This document shows positions 10,334 to 22,150 of a stretch of DNA of 64,000 bases, piece by piece. The stretch's first letter is position 1; every line of letters starts with the position of its first letter. Origin of the DNA: Ceratotherium simum simum (Eukaryota; Chordata; Mammalia; Perissodactyla; Rhinocerotidae); NCBI RefSeq assembly GCF_000283155.1, contig NW_004454216.1, positions 11,189,650-11,253,649 of the forward strand, given 5' to 3'. Made by a program: the position numbers and the translations under genes. The notes beneath the pieces are model-generated. The model did no database searches. It was not told the origin of the DNA and was given only the letters and a program-made list of their open reading frames with translations.

Positions 10334-11129
10334 CACTTATTTATCTGTTAGGAAAGCTGTGTTCTTTTTTAATGAGTGGATTTTTACAAATGTTTGGCTT
10401 TTATTCCTTTCCAGTCCTTGTAGAAAATGAACAAGCATGTAAGAATCATGGCAATCGCTATCAATCTTTTCAGCCTAATTAGTTCTTTCTTAAGGCGTAA
10501 AGCCAAACCTGACACTATCTGCTGTTTTATCTGATCAGATATATTCCAGTTTGAGGTGAAATGCAAAAGGTTTATGATGCAAAAGTTTTATGAGACATCA
10601 TCCCAAGAACGCTGGCTGCCTGCCACTACAGAGTTTTAGGGATGAGAAGTGAGTGGCCTAAAATTACTGCTAATAAAATTATAGCCTAGATTTATCAGCA
10701 TCCAGTAATCATAGACACATATTTATTCATTCGTTCATTTCTTTATTTACAACAGTCTGTAGTTTTAGAAGTTTCTTTGAAATTTTTTTCTCCTCATTTT
10801 TATGATCACCAAATTATCCATTCTATTATTCTTTTTGGAGCATGTATGTTGAAATTCTGATTTTAATTTATGCATAAAGACTGATCGTGTATATTCAAAT
10901 GGATGTGCCCTGTGACATGAGGATAAATTATGCCACATAGTGACTAAAAATAGAACTAACCCAGAAAGCGATTTTGACATAGATCTCATTTTTTTCCAGA
11001 GATTTTTTCAGTCCTGGGCTTTGGGGATGAGTCAAAACAGCCCAGGGCAGAGGGGGAGGCAATTTGATACTGAGTAAATTCTGCAGCATCCAGGCAGATA
11101 AATTGTTAGCAGGAATATCCGAAAAGATC
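10334..11129. other. No recognised gene or repeat
   Basis: About 800 bp. Short minus-strand open stretches of 60-85 codons show no family I know. Composition is AT-rich but not simple. Confidence 0.4.
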
Positions 11130-11280
11130 AGATCATGTTTGTCAATCAACAGATATTTACCGAGCATCTCTTTTTTGCCTGACACTGTGGCAAATACTGT
11201 GGGAAATATAAAAATATCTGTCGGACAAATAGAGGACCTACATCTTGCTCAACAAACAATTATTAAGAACAACTGAATGT
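11130..11280 (-). mobile_element. L2 3' end, antisense, diverged
   Basis: tcaatcaacagatatttacc, gagcatctcttttttgcctg and acactgtggcaaatactg fit the antisense L2 3' end (attcaacaaatatttattg, gagcacctactatgtgcc, aggcact). High divergence. Confidence 0.5.
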
Positions 11281-12034
11281 TAAATTTTGTAGTAATACAC
11301 TAATCACAGGTTCAGTAAAGAGAGATACTCCATGGATTGGAATAATTAACGAGGTTTTGCCAAAAGAAATGAGGAATCAACTGAAAGCTTATTAACCTTG
11401 GTTCTGTTCTGGGTGGGACGACTATGAAGCAAAAACAACCAACCAGATTTGTTGGTAGAAATGACTTAGAAAATCTAAGGAATGGTCTAGGTGGGTCAGC
11501 CTAAGCATTCCATGCCTAGATCACTAAAGTTACAGGATAAATTTCAAGAAGAGCTGATTTGTATTTCATTGAGATAAAAGAAGTGTTCAACAGATTAAAT
11601 TCTGGTCAGTGCTCAGGTATTGCATTAGTTTTCTATTGCTGCAGTAACAACTTACCACAAATTTAGCCACTTAAAACAGCACATATTTATTAGCTCATAG
11701 TTTCTCTGGGTCAGGAGTCTGGGCACAGCTCAGGTGGGTCCTCTGCTCAGGGTTTCAAAAGGCTGCAATCAGGTTTCATTCTCACCTGCAGGCTCAAGTA
11801 GGGAAGAATCTGCTTCCAAACTCATTTAGGTTGTTGGCAGAATTCTAATCCTTGTGGCTGTATGACTGAGGACCCTAGCTTTTTATTGGCTATTGACTGG
11901 AGGCTGCCCTTATGTCCTAGAGGACACCCACAATTTCCTGCCGCGTGAATCTTTCCATAAGCAGTCGCAAGATGGCAGTTTGCTTCTTCAAGGCCAGCAG
12001 GTCTTGGCGTTGGTCTGCTCAGAGTCATACATAT

Positions 12035-12116
12035 ATGATTTTAGGTTATTGATCTATCTATTCATCTATCTATCTATCATATATGTCTATATATATGCCA
12101 TAGGGTCTCCTAAGAT

Positions 12117-12157
<41 letters not shown>

Positions 12158-12192
12158 CAGATAGATAGAGAGAGAGAGAGAGAGATAGATGA
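12035..12192. repeat. (TATC)n, then (GATA)n and (GA)n microsatellites
   Basis: TATC repeats (about 12050-12080) precede about 50 bp of GATA repeats (12114-12165) and a GA run (12168-12187). The two tetranucleotide runs are reverse complements separated by roughly 35 bp, so they can fold back on each other. Confidence 0.92.
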
Positions 12193-12239
12193 AAGCATGA
12201 GTCACCTAATCACGGGTGTGACATCCTATCACCTTTGGC

Positions 12240-12293
12240 ATATACATATATATATATATATAGTGTGTGTGTGTGTGTGTGTGTGTGCGTGTG
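12240..12293. repeat. (TA)n(GT)n microsatellite at a SINE tail
   Basis: About 20 bp of alternating TA followed by about 30 bp of GT. On the minus strand this is the expanded A-rich tail of the neighbouring SINE, a common source of microsatellites. Confidence 0.9.
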
Positions 12294-12473
12294 TGAGGAA
12301 GATTGTCACTGAGCTAGCATCTGTGCCAATCTTCCTCTATTTTCTACGTGGGACGCCACCACAGCATGGCTTGATGAGCAGTGTGCACGTCCGCACCCAG
12401 GATTTGAACCTGCGAACCCCGGGCTGCTGAAGCAGAGTGTGTAAACTTAATCGCTGCACCACCAGGCCAGCCT
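12294..12473 (-). mobile_element. ERE-type SINE in the MLT1
   Basis: Minus-strand copy: gaggaagattgtcactgagc, ccaccacagcatggcttgat, head end ccaccaggccagcct. Flanking ggcatat at left and agcatat at right agree with insertion into the MLT1 phrase cctttggcatatcctttt. Confidence 0.92.
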
Positions 12474-12599
12474 CAGCATATCCTTTTGGTTAAAACCAAG
12501 TCACACGTTTTTCCTGCATTCGAGGAGAAGAGATTAACCCATTAGCTGTCACCTTAGGGTGTGTCTGCCTAGCTATCAAATATTAAATTATATATTTCT

Positions 12600-13989
12600 A
12601 CCATATTTTATTGTACTAATTAAGAAGTCACCACTTTAGCTGGCAATCTTAAATAGTCTCTTTCTCCTCACTAATTCTGTGTTGGGAGTCAATTCTCCAT
12701 GTGTCTCTCACATTTCTGCACATCTTCTGAGCAAGAGGCATTTACATCTTTGTTCTGTTTGCACAGATGTTTGTATAGCTAATGTCTCCCTCCAGGGCAG
12801 ATGACAGGTTTGTTTCCTGACCACGGTGATAAAGATAATTTTTCCTTCCTGGAAAACATTAGGCAGGTTTGCTAGCATCCTTCCTATAAAATTGAGGGTT
12901 TCCTAAACTCAAAATTCCTCAGATGTGACACAAATCCACTACATGTCCAGTATCCACCTGGGCTCACATCCTCATCACCCCCATGGGACTTGGGAAGTAC
13001 TGGGAATCAATTTGAACATGAAGCTCATGTTACCTGCTGTGCTCTGGACACTAAAGTTCTGTGTCTCTGACCCAGGGGTCTCATGTCTTCTGCCAGCATA
13101 TCTGAAGCTCTGGGCAAGCTAAGGCATTAGCACACAAGTAGGGCAAAATCTCAGACCCTTCACAGTTCTTGACACTCAATTTTCCTCTATGTAATTTAAG
13201 AGATAAGAGTGAGATTATTTCTAAGACTCCTTTCATGTTTAATCTTTAATATTCCACTACTCTAATTGGCTCTGTCATTTTCATCATAGTAGTAGAAGAT
13301 CTCAACCATTTTTGTTCTTGACCTCCTTAAAGAGTGCTTAACTAAACACTCCACAATAGTCTGGAGATAGTACAGATTATTTAAAACCTCTTTTTGCAAA
13401 TACAGAAACTAAATTTATTTTAATTTCCGGTACTGCTAATGTAATGCACTGACCATTTGGGAAACAAATCTGTTGGGACACTGGCTTAACGGAGCCAGCT
13501 GCTCACCCCTTAGCTCATGTCTTTGTTTTTTTTTTGTTTATGGCAACATTATAAAATTCCATCCTTTGCATTTCTTTAAGTCATGTTTAAATATAAATCA
13601 CTGAAATATCCCACATCCTGTATTTTGTTCAAAATTTTCCTCTCTCACATTTTCAAACATTAGTCTGTTGTTGTTAGCATATCTTAAATGATCTTTTTTG
13701 TTTATTACGAAAAAATGAAGTGCTTTGGCAGTGAACCATAGAAAGGGTTGGGAACCTGAGAGAGCATCCTAAAACAAACTCATACCGGCAGGTAAAGTGT
13801 GTGACAAGTAAGTTTTCTGTAAAGTCAGCAAAGGACCCACAACTGCAGGAGAGACTAGCCTGGTTTTGTTATTTTGCTATTTCCTTCAGCTATAATTAAA
13901 AGTAATAAGCTCAAGTTAATTTTTATTGCATATGCAAAATTTACAGAAACTTGAGAAATAGCTAATAATTTTTAAATAGAAAATTATGT
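12600..13989. other. No recognised gene; possible undescribed old repeat
   Basis: Around 1.4 kb. A TATA-like cctataaaattgagg lies near 12885, and the 12680-13170 part has moderate GC, but I cannot assign a family. The open stretch at 12925-13122 (65 codons) has no recognisable domain. Confidence 0.4.
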
Positions 13990-14005
13990 TTAGCCTAATA
14001 CTTTT

Positions 14006-14203
14006 TTTTTTTTTTTTTTTTTTGCTGAGGAAGGCTGGCCCTGGGCTAACATCTGTGCCCATCTTCCTCCACTTTATATGGGATGCTGCCACAGCATGCC
14101 TGCCAAGCAGCGCATCGATGTGCGCCCAGGATCGAACTGGGGAAACCCGGGCCGCTGCAGCGGAGTGTGCACACTTAACCACTTGCGCCACCGGGCCGGC
14201 CCC
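14006..14203 (-). mobile_element. ERE-type SINE
   Basis: Minus-strand copy with a long poly-T tail and head end cgccaccgggccggcc. Perfect 16-bp duplication ttagcctaatactttt (13990-14005 and 14204-14219). Confidence 0.96.
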
Positions 14204-14433
14204 TTAGCCTAATACTTTTAAATGAAAACTCCAACATAAAAAAAATGCAACATTCTAACATCAGAGTTTGTGCCACACATAAGCATCCTATAAGTGTGTG
14301 AGTGCATGTGTGTATGGTTGTATATTTGTGTGATAGGTCAAACTGAAGTGACAGCATACCCCTCCCTCCACCTAAGGGGCCAGGTTTCAGACATTTTGTT
14401 GGAGAAATCTTTGCTCCTCCCCTCACAGCCTCA

Positions 14434-14480
14434 AATGATGATGATGATGATGATGATGAAGACCAAGATGACGATGACAA
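14434..14480 (+). repeat. (GAT)n trinucleotide microsatellite
   Basis: Eight near-perfect atg/gat units followed by impure ones (gatgacgatgac). Short Ser- or Met-rich frames across it are artefacts of the repeat. Confidence 0.9.
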
Positions 14481-14486
14481 AATAGC

Positions 14487-14690
14487 CACAGCAGCTGACA
14501 TTTATCAAGTCTTTAATGCACACCAGGTGTTATTCTATGTGCTTTACTAGTGTTTCATTTAATCCTTGAAATGGTTTGTGGGTTGGGTGTTACTATTAAA
14601 CCCATTTTCATGAAACTACAGCAAAAAGAGCTATGTAACTTGCCCAAGTTCAAATAATTTTAAAGTAGTGTCAGAACTTTATCCCTAGGA
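14487..14690 (-). mobile_element. MIR SINE, antisense
   Basis: tgacatttatcaagtcttta, ctatgtgctttactagtg, ttaatccttgaaatgg, attaaacccattttcatga and aacttgcccaagttca follow the antisense MIR 3' half in order. Confidence 0.75.
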
Positions 14691-15049
14691 TCAATAACTT
14701 CTCAGTGGGCTGAGAATTTTTTTTTCAGTTAAGAGCCACACAGGAGACTGAAAAAAAAAACCAATCTAGGGTTGAAATAGTAAAAATAAACATAATTTAG
14801 ATTTTGAGAAACCTATTAACTTTTCCACTCTTCATTAATTTGGAACAATGAGAAAAATAAATAAAAAGTCATCAAAGAGAGATGCATAAGGTTGAACATA
14901 GGATGACAGAGACCAAGAGCCAGAAGATTCTTTGGAGGTCCCCCTGTTTCCTACACCTCAGCCCCTCTGGCTCTGTCAGATCAGTTCCAGCAGCATTCAG
15001 CATGCCACAGTTCCTTTCACGATTAAAGCCCTCTCTCAGCTGCACATTC

Positions 15050-15545
15050 CTCTTCAAATACCACCCCATTTCTCTGCTCCCCTTGTCAGAAAAAATTCCC
15101 CACAGAGCTGCCTATGCTTACTGTCGCTATTTCCGTGGTGTCTCCTTTCATCTCACTCCAGTCAGGTTTCCTGCCCGATATTCCACAGATACCGCCTTTG
15201 CAAAAGTCATCAGGGATGTCCCTGTTGTCACCTTCAAAAGATATTTCTGGTTCTTATCTTACTATACCTCTCAACATCATCTAACAAAGCTGATCATCTT
15301 TTTCTTCGTGAAACACTCTTCTCTCTTTGTAACATTATCCTTGACTGATTGGCCTTCTTTTCCAGTGGCCTCTTTCTCAGTCTCTTTTCCTGACCTCTCC
15401 TGCATGAACAAACTCAAATGAAGTTTCTTCTCTTCATCTTTGTCCCTATCCCAGTGCCTAGCCCGCGAGAGTACTCAATGAATGTTAACTGGATGTGTGA
15501 ACGAATGAGTGAACGGATGGATTAATGAATAAATTAATAAATGAA
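15050..15545 (+). mobile_element. L2 LINE fragment with reverse transcriptase relic
   Basis: Sense L2. The part 15050-15400 aligns to the L2 ORF2 reverse transcriptase (ctcactccagtcaggtttcc, aagctgatcatctttttctt, gaaacactcttctctcttt). An internal deletion joins it to the 3' end (cccagtgcctagcccgcg, actcaatgaatgttaactgg, gaatgagtgaa). A 179-codon open frame at 14882-15421 crosses the relic but is not in a conserved frame throughout; it is not evidence of an active gene. Confidence 0.78.
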
Positions 15546-17476
15546 GCGCTATGGAAGCACACACTTTGCTTGTGGTAGTCAGAAAAATTTTTCTGGAGAA
15601 GGTAAAAAATTGACCTGTCTTGAGAGATGAGTTGAGATTTGTCTAGTGAACAAATAAGGTATTCATTTCCAGAAATGAATATTCTTACAAAATTTACTTA
15701 TAGTACCATTTCTCAGGAAGCTATGGGAGAATGTACTATTCCAAAAAGAGAAAGTAAATTGAGGAAAAGAAAAATATGAGATTCAGGAGATCCAACACAA
15801 GTGAGAGGGAAAGGAAATCCCTTGGAAGATGGATAAGGGAGATGCTGTGATGGCTGCTGGGAAGCAGGCCCAGAGATGAGCAGTCCAGATGGGATCAGGT
15901 GGGCAGAGCATTGCAAGAAGACCAATCTGATAGAACGTACTTCTGCCAGGTAAATTGAATCTGACAGGTACATAGAAATCCAGGTTAATTAAAAAGGGAT
16001 TGTTATTAAAGTTAGGTAAAATAAAAAGTTATACAAAAAGAAAAAGAGCATCATGGCTCAGGTGTAGATGGTGTTTACATAGTCATAGTAATGCAAATAC
16101 TGACTATTTATTTGATTAAAATTATGCTTTACCTCTATTGGAAAGATGAAAGGGAAAAGTCTGTGCTTTTGGTAGGGATAATCACGAAAAGGCACTAAAT
16201 CTTCGTGTTCTACAGAGAAAATTCAATAAATAATGACTAAAACTGAAAAATTATTAAGTAGCATTATAAATATATTATTTAGAGAGAGAGAGTTAAATGC
16301 TAACAGAAAAAGCCACAATAATTGGGAATGGTCTCCTCTGCAGAAGAGAATGGAGGGGGAGAGGGGTCAGACGATTAGTGCTTCTCATAATAAATCATAT
16401 AGAAGTATTTGGCATTAAAATATACATTAAAAAGAATGAAATTAGGCAGAAGAGAGGTTAAACAATGTCATTAAAATAAACAATTCAGTCTTCAACACTG
16501 ATTTCTCAGTGTTGATGCCAAACTCTTGCTTCAATGTGGGAAAGTTTAAAAAAGAAATTAGTGGAAAGGTTAAGCGCTTTGTATTTAATTAATCTTTATA
16601 AAAATAATCATCTATCAATTGATGTAATCTCAGTAGGTGATGATGTGACCACAGGCAGAGCTAACCGGAAGGATGTGGTACCTGTGTCTTAATGAATGGC
16701 AGTTGGTGAATATCGTAACATAGCTTTCAGGCCTACTTGCAATTGTCTCTTGGTGGTAAACTCAAAGACCACATTTTCAGTCTAATCTGGTTCATAATAA
16801 ACATGCATTGTAGGTTATAGTCAAGCTTGTTGTAGGAAAATGTATTTTCTTTTACTAAAAGCTCTTTGAAGAAAATCATTCTTTCTCTGAAGAACTCTGT
16901 AATTTCATAGCTCTTATGTTACAGAATTCATTTTTAATGAGGAAAAAGAAATCCAGCAGAGGCGACCTATAACATAAAGTTATAACATACCTAGAAACTG
17001 TATCTCGTGCTATTATAGAAGTGTTGTCACATGACGATAGTAACACAGACGCAAGACTATAAGCCCACAGACTTTGATTTAAGCAACTGCTCCCAGATTC
17101 AGATCTGAGAATTTTAGTGTAGAAAATTCCTTCTATTAGAAAAATGAATGAATGACATCAGATAGTGTGTGCTTGGGCAAAAGATAATTTTCCTATAACC
17201 TGTTTATGTCTGTGGGGTTTAGCAATGGAGGTGAATAAATTTGGAGAGAGAAAATCATTCTACGGAAAGAATCTTGCCTGACAGAGTTTCTGCGGAGACA
17301 GACCTGATAGGGGCTAGGCATCCATTTCCAAAATGGTTCCATTCCTTTGTTGCTTCCTAGAAGATTTCTAAATGCTCCCTTAAGAGCTTAAAACATGATT
17401 ATTTGAGGAAAGACCCTTGCTTTCCAGTCAATCTTGTCAAATCTTTCTTGGGAGGAGGAGAAGCAGCAACAGAATT
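15546..17476. other. No recognised gene; AT-rich DNA
   Basis: Nearly 2 kb without a repeat that I can name. It includes a short AGAG run near 16280 and a perfect 9-bp inverted repeat with a 4-base loop at 16493-16514 (caacactga tttc tcagtgttg). Open stretches are under 90 codons. Confidence 0.4.
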
Positions 17477-17933
17477 TGTAGTGGGTTGAATGGTGTCCCC
17501 CAAAAGACATGTCCACCTGGAACCTGTGAATGTGACCTTATTTGGAAAAAGGGTCTTTGGAGTTGTAACTAAGTTAAGGATCTTGAGATGAGATCGTCTT
17601 AGATTTGGGTGGGCCCTAAACCCAATGACAATCATCTTTATATGAGAAGACAAGGGGAGGAGACAAACAGGGGAGAACGTCATGAGAAGACAAAGGCAGA
17701 GATTGGAGAAATGCGCATACAAGCCAAGGAACACCAAGGATTGCCGGCAGCCACTAGAAGCTAGAAGAGGGGCAGGAAACAAATTCTCCCAGAGAGCCTC
17801 CAGAAGGAACTAATCCTGACAAGACCTTGATTTCAGACTTCTGCCCTTCAGAACTATGAAAAAATAAATTTCCATTGTTTTAAGGCACCTATTCTGTGGT
17901 AATTTCTTACGGTAGCCACAGGAAACAAATACA
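17477..17933 (+). mobile_element. MLT1-type MaLR LTR, full length
   Basis: Starts tgtagtgggttgaatggtgt and ends aggaaacaaatacaca, so both LTR ends are present. Interior: gtccacctggaacctgtgaa, ttaaggatcttgagatgaga, gccaaggaacaccaagg, agaactatgaaaaaataaa. No internal MaLR sequence adjoins it, so it is a solo LTR. Confidence 0.88.
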
Positions 17934-18213
17934 CAGCTGGTCCAATTGGACTGTTCCCAGCAGAGCCCCTACCCAACTAGGTCCACCCTCTCCCTGCTCA
18001 CCATCCAATTCTCTTCAGGAGAGAGTATGGTCAGACAACAGCTAACACTTTCTAAATGTTTTTGTGCTACAAGAATGCTTTGTAAATTTTTAAACTTTCT
18101 CCCAATTTGACAAGGTTAATATCTGTTGAAAAATTTGCTTTATCCAAGGAAGCAGCCAGATCCCAGGGAAGCTGCAGCTAAGGCACTGGGCATCTCAAGT
18201 CACAGGAAGATCA

Positions 18214-18345
18214 GTAGTTCATTCAACTAATATTTATCATGGATCTAAGATGTACCTGGCACCATGGGAGACTAAGAGTTTGAGTCAGATGTAATCCCTG
18301 CCTTCAGGGTTATTAAATCTTGTAAAGGAGGGAAGACACGGTCTT
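18214..18345 (-). mobile_element. L2 3' end, antisense
   Basis: gttcattcaactaatattta, aagatgtacctggcacca, gtaatccctgccttcaggg fit antisense L2. Confidence 0.65.
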
Positions 18346-18499
18346 AAACAACCTTCAGGGTAGAAAGGGATTGATGTTATCAAGGACAAACAAGGTTCTG
18401 TAGGAAAGATCTTTTCTGATGGAGGCCATTGCAGGGCTGCTTTGTGAAAGAAGATTTTTTTTTTAACTTCAGCTGAAATGGTCAATCACCATTTCCACT

Positions 18500-19045
18500 G
18501 AGAAGCCTTTTCTGACCCCCTGGTCCTGGCCACTCAGTCTTCTGTGACCTGACGCTTTGAGATTTCTCTTTTTTTTCCTCCTAATTCTTTTTTTTTTTAT
18601 TGCAGTAACATTAGTTTATAAGAGATTTTTCTATTTCAGCAATTAGCGCATTAAATCATGAGGATTTATTTGCACATCTTCCTGCCCTCACTAGAATGTG
18701 ACCAAAGTTTGAGTGTGTATATGATTATTATTATTTTTGTGTGTGTGTGAGGAGATCAACCCTGTGCTAACATCTGCCAATCTTCTTCTTTTCTGATGAG
18801 GAAGACTGGCCCTGGGCTAACATCCATGCCCATCTTCCTCCACTTTATATGGGATGCTGCCACAGCATGGCTTGCCAAGCAGTGCATCAGTGCACGCCCA
18901 GGATCCGAACCAGTGAACCCCGGGCCGCCGCAGCAGTGGAGCGTGGGCACTTAACTGCTTGCGCCACCGGGCCGGCCCCTATATGATTATTTTTAATAGC
19001 ACAGTGCCTGGCACATCATTTCTAAATGAATGAATGCATGCTAGC
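18500..19045 (+). mobile_element. L2 3' end, sense, split by a SINE
   Basis: ctgagaagccttttctgacc, cctgccctcactagaatgtg and, after the SINE, agcacagtgcctggcacatc and tgaatgaatgc give the sense L2 3' end. A scrap of antisense L1 tail (attgcagtaacattag, 18599-18614) also interrupts it. Confidence 0.75.
18740..18979 (-). mobile_element. ERE-type SINE in an L2
   Basis: Minus-strand copy with a GT-rich tail. tatatgatta flanks it at 18718 and 18980. The SINE head end is ccaccgggccggcccc. Confidence 0.94.
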
Positions 19046-19149
19046 AGAGATGCTTGGGAGACTGGGCAACCCAGATGGAAGAAATGGCATGAACAGAGGC
19101 ACAGAGAGTGAGAGAGAAAATAGTTGTCCATATTGAACACTGTCTTCTT

Positions 19150-19570
19150 TACAATTTTGCCAGAGGCTGATCCCACTTAAAGATATATCGAGGACGCCCT
19201 TCAGCTGCAGGTAATAGAAGCCCAACCACACTAGTTTATAAATCAGAGGAAATTTTTTTCCCCTCAAATGAGAATTTAGATATAGGCAACTGAATGCTGA
19301 GTCATCAATGTCCCAGTCCCTCTTCTTCTTTTCATTCTACCATCCTTAGTAGGCAGCTTTATCCAAGGATTACTTCATGGTCACAGTCCAACTTCATACC
19401 TGCACTCTAAGGAGGACAAAGAAACAAAAGGGGCAACAAGAAGGGCTATGTCTATGTCAGGAAATAAAACTTTCCCAGAAATCCCCAACAGACTTCTGCC
19501 AATGTATCATTGACGGCCACTGTACACGTGGCCACTTTTAGCTATAAGGGAGGATGAGAATGTCCATTTT
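19150..19570. mobile_element. Degenerate mammalian repeat, family not assigned
   Basis: taatagaagcccaaccacac, tagtttataaatcagagg, cttcatggtcac and tagctataagggaggatgag recall a recurrent mammalian repeat. A related piece seems to lie at 20105-20345 (tcacatggccacagctagct) and another at 57610-58060. I cannot name it. Confidence 0.4.
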
Positions 19571-19754
19571 TTAGTGGGACACTGTTTTCATAAATATTAT
19601 TGAAATATTTGATGTGGAAAATGACCATTGGATAGGACCAGCAGAGTCTGCTACAATGTGGATGGAAGGTGGTGAAGGAATTTTATTACTGCCCAGGGTC
19701 CAGGATCAGACGGGGCACTTATTCTCCTGCTTTGTCTCAGTTCAGAGGGCCATT

Positions 19755-20099
19755 CACTGATGGCTCCAAAACCTACTGACCTCACTTCCAAAGAACCATA
19801 TTTGGGGATAGAGCTTTTAGGAAGTAATTAAGGTTAAATGAGGTCAAAAGGGAGGGATCCTAATCTGATAGGATTGGTAGCCTCATAAAAAAAGAGAGAG
19901 AGAGAAATCTCTTTCCCTTTCTCTCTCAGCCCTGTGTGGATACATCGGGAAAGCAGCCATCTGGAAGCCCACACCAGAAATCAAACTGGCCAACACCTTG
20001 ATCTTGGACTTCTAGACTCCTGAACTGAGAAAATAAATTTCTGTTGTTTAAGCCACGCAGTCTATGGATTTTCTTATGGCAGCCCAAGCTGACTAATAT
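19755..20099 (+). mobile_element. MST/MLT1-type MaLR LTR, 5'-truncated
   Basis: Sense order: atttggggatagagctttta, gtaattaaggttaaatgagg, cctaatctgataggattgg, cttgatcttggacttctaga, gagaaaataaatttctgttg, ccacgcagtctatgg, gcccaagctgactaata. The first part of the LTR is missing. A short GA run (19893-19905) replaces part of the middle. Confidence 0.83.
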
Positions 20100-20589
20100 A
20101 AGAGGAAATTTTTTCCTAGAAACCTCCTAGTAAATTTTGTTTGATTTAATTTCAGAAAAAAAGTCACATGGCCACAGCTAGCTTCATGTGAAGTTGGGAA
20201 GTTATATAGCAAAATGCAGTGCGTCAGGCATGATTGGCTCATATCCGCCACAATTGATAGTGTGTGACTGAACACATCATCATCTCCAACAGAGTTCTGT
20301 TAACAGATAAAGAAGGCACTAGCTGTTGGGTAGGCAAATCACCTTTCTGCCATAGAGCCTGGAACAATTAGAGAACTATATACAGAAACTGCATTCAAGT
20401 AGATATTCACTGATAAAATTGGGAGCAACCTTTAGGTATTTTAGGAACTGGAGAGGCAAAGAGATCGTTGTGGAATTACGAGAAGACAACATGGAGCAGA
20501 TAAGACTTGTGTGCTAGAGGGTCTTGCCCAGGCTCAAATGTACCTGTGAATTCCGACCATATGCATATGGTTTACCTGTATCCTCAGTG

Positions 20590-21225
20590 GATGCTGCATC
20601 CATCCATTCAGTAGAGTGAGCCAGAATCCTGAGGTCATCCTTGTCCTCTCCCTCATCCTCCACATCCAATCAGTCACCAAATTATGCTGATTCTATTCCA
20701 ATATCTTTTGAAGATATCTTTTTATTCCCAAAACTACTCGTACTACCTTGAATAAGGGCCTTCCTTATATCTGGCCTGGACTATAGACTTCCCGACGTCT
20801 GATGTTTTCCTCTTCAGTACTATCTCCATATTGTAGCCAGTGTACCACATGAAGCTGATCATCCCCACTTGCCATCTTTCCACCATTCCTCAGGACCTTC
20901 TGATCAGGGCCAATGCTCCTTATGATCTTACCCCAGCCTATTTTCCCTGTCTTGTCTCCTGCTCCATCACTGTTTGTCCAGCCATGCCAATCTACTCATG
21001 GTTGCCTCACTGTGTCCAGTGCTCTCACATTCCATCCTTAGCTCATGCTATTCTCTCTCTACACTGTATGCAGTCACTAGCTTCTTTACTTGGTAAACTT
21101 CTATTTATTCTTCAAGATTTATCTCATGTGTCATCTGATCCTTTAGATTGAGTTAGGCCTCTCTATTCTTTGTTTCCCTGTTTCCTGACATAACTTTTGG
21201 CAAAATCCTTTATTATAGAGAAAGG
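20590..21225 (+). mobile_element. L2 LINE ORF2 fragment, sense
   Basis: tccacatccaatcagtcacc, ctggcctggactatag-like text, cttatgatcttaccccagcc and tactcatggttgcctcac follow the C-terminal half of L2 ORF2. Stops and indels interrupt it; the open piece at 20840-21151 (103 codons) is a relic. Confidence 0.72.
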
Positions 21226-21229
21226 AAAG

Positions 21230-22150
21230 TCTTGCTGAGAACCGACTATGTGTCAGACATTAGGTTGGGTACATTTACACACTATCTCATTTAACCCACA
21301 CAACGCTGCACTGTAAGAATTATTACAGACAAATTCCATTTAACACAGGGTGATTCCATTTGACATGGAAAGGATAACTCAATCTGGATTATGTGGGATC
21401 TGTACCACAATGGGCCATAGGAAGGTTTTTCCCAATATCATATACTGGCAATCACCATTTGCTTCTTTTCTACTCAGAATGTGTGATATATCTCCAGGCA
21501 CAATTTCTGCAGGCTCCTATACAAACAATTGTTGCTCCCTTCCTCCAAGGCTATTTAAGTCTACCTTCATATGTCAAAGGACCTCCACCAACTTCCGATT
21601 GACTGTTGAACTTTACCGTTGGTTATCTCCATCAGTTTTTTGAAAGTGCTCTCTTACTGCAAAATGTGCATTTTAACATTCGTGGTGAACTTCTGCCGTA
21701 GCATCTTGCAGCATCTCCAACACTATCAATTTGTGTGCCATTCATCAGCCATTACGAGTTCACACTGCTCAACAAAACATGAAATAATGGCAGAAAGAAA
21801 GATCATTTCAGAGTAAGCGAATAATTTGTCTGGGAGCATATGATATTGCTTACTCTGTGTGTTGGTTGATGGGTCACGAGAAAAATATATATTAATTTTA
21901 CTGCTCAGTGGAGTAAAAAATACATTCTTCTCTTAAAAAATATAAAACTGTTTCTGAGACAAACAGCCTATAACAAACTGGCACTATACAGGCCAGAACT
22001 GAAGGAGAAATTTTGTGCTTACAGGAGACATAACTGAGTCAGAGAGATTGAAAACTGGCCCAATGCTACTTTCCCAGGATCAGAGCCAGGGCTTGAACCC
22101 TAGTCTGCCTTGCTTTGTGGTAGATGTTCTTTTCATTATACCGCCCTCAC
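21230..22150 (-). mobile_element. MIR, antisense, split by an unidentified insert
   Basis: Left part 21245-21328 (ccgactatgtgtcagacatt, atctcatttaacccacac) and right part 22019-22150 (aggagacataactgagtc, cagagccagggcttgaaccc) are consecutive parts of one antisense MIR. The hexamer ttacag is present at both break points (21323-21328 and 22019-22024), so the intervening 690 bp looks like an insertion with a target duplication. Confidence 0.7.
21329..22018. mobile_element. Unidentified 690-bp insert in an MIR
   Basis: Bounded by ttacag on both sides. Its outer bases are acaaattcc at left and, reverse complemented, gcacaaaatttc at right, a weak terminal inverted similarity. It has no clear TG...CA ends, no A-rich tail and no recognised protein. 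Open stretches of up to 97 codons lack domains. LTR or DNA transposon origin is undecided. Confidence 0.45.

Larger units (their letters stand above)
11626..12590 (-). mobile_element. MLT1-type LTR, antisense, broken by microsatellites and a SINE
   Basis: Begins with the antisense LTR 3' end (attagttttctattgctgc, cttaaaacagcacatattt, tttctctgggtcaggagtct) and continues to about 12020. After the microsatellites it resumes at 12195-12240 (atcacgggtgtgacatcc) and, beyond the SINE, at 12474 (catatccttttggttaa, ccaagtcacacgtt). The pieces join in the right order for one MLT1. Confidence 0.8.

Noticed and set aside
12114..12187. CRISPR-like array in short tandem repeats
   Set aside because: Pure tetranucleotide and dinucleotide microsatellite with no spacers, in a mammalian genome.
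14294..14485. Met/Lys-rich frame ending in a run of Met
   Set aside because: It is a translation of the GAT trinucleotide microsatellite.
14882..15421. 179-codon open frame that might be a gene
   Set aside because: The underlying DNA is collinear with the L2 reverse transcriptase and 3' end, with an internal deletion; no start context or splice sites were seen.
16493..16514. Perfect 9-bp stem with 4-base loop as a terminator or small RNA
   Set aside because: Short AT-rich hairpins are expected by chance in 64 kb, and rho-independent terminators are not relevant in a mammalian genome.
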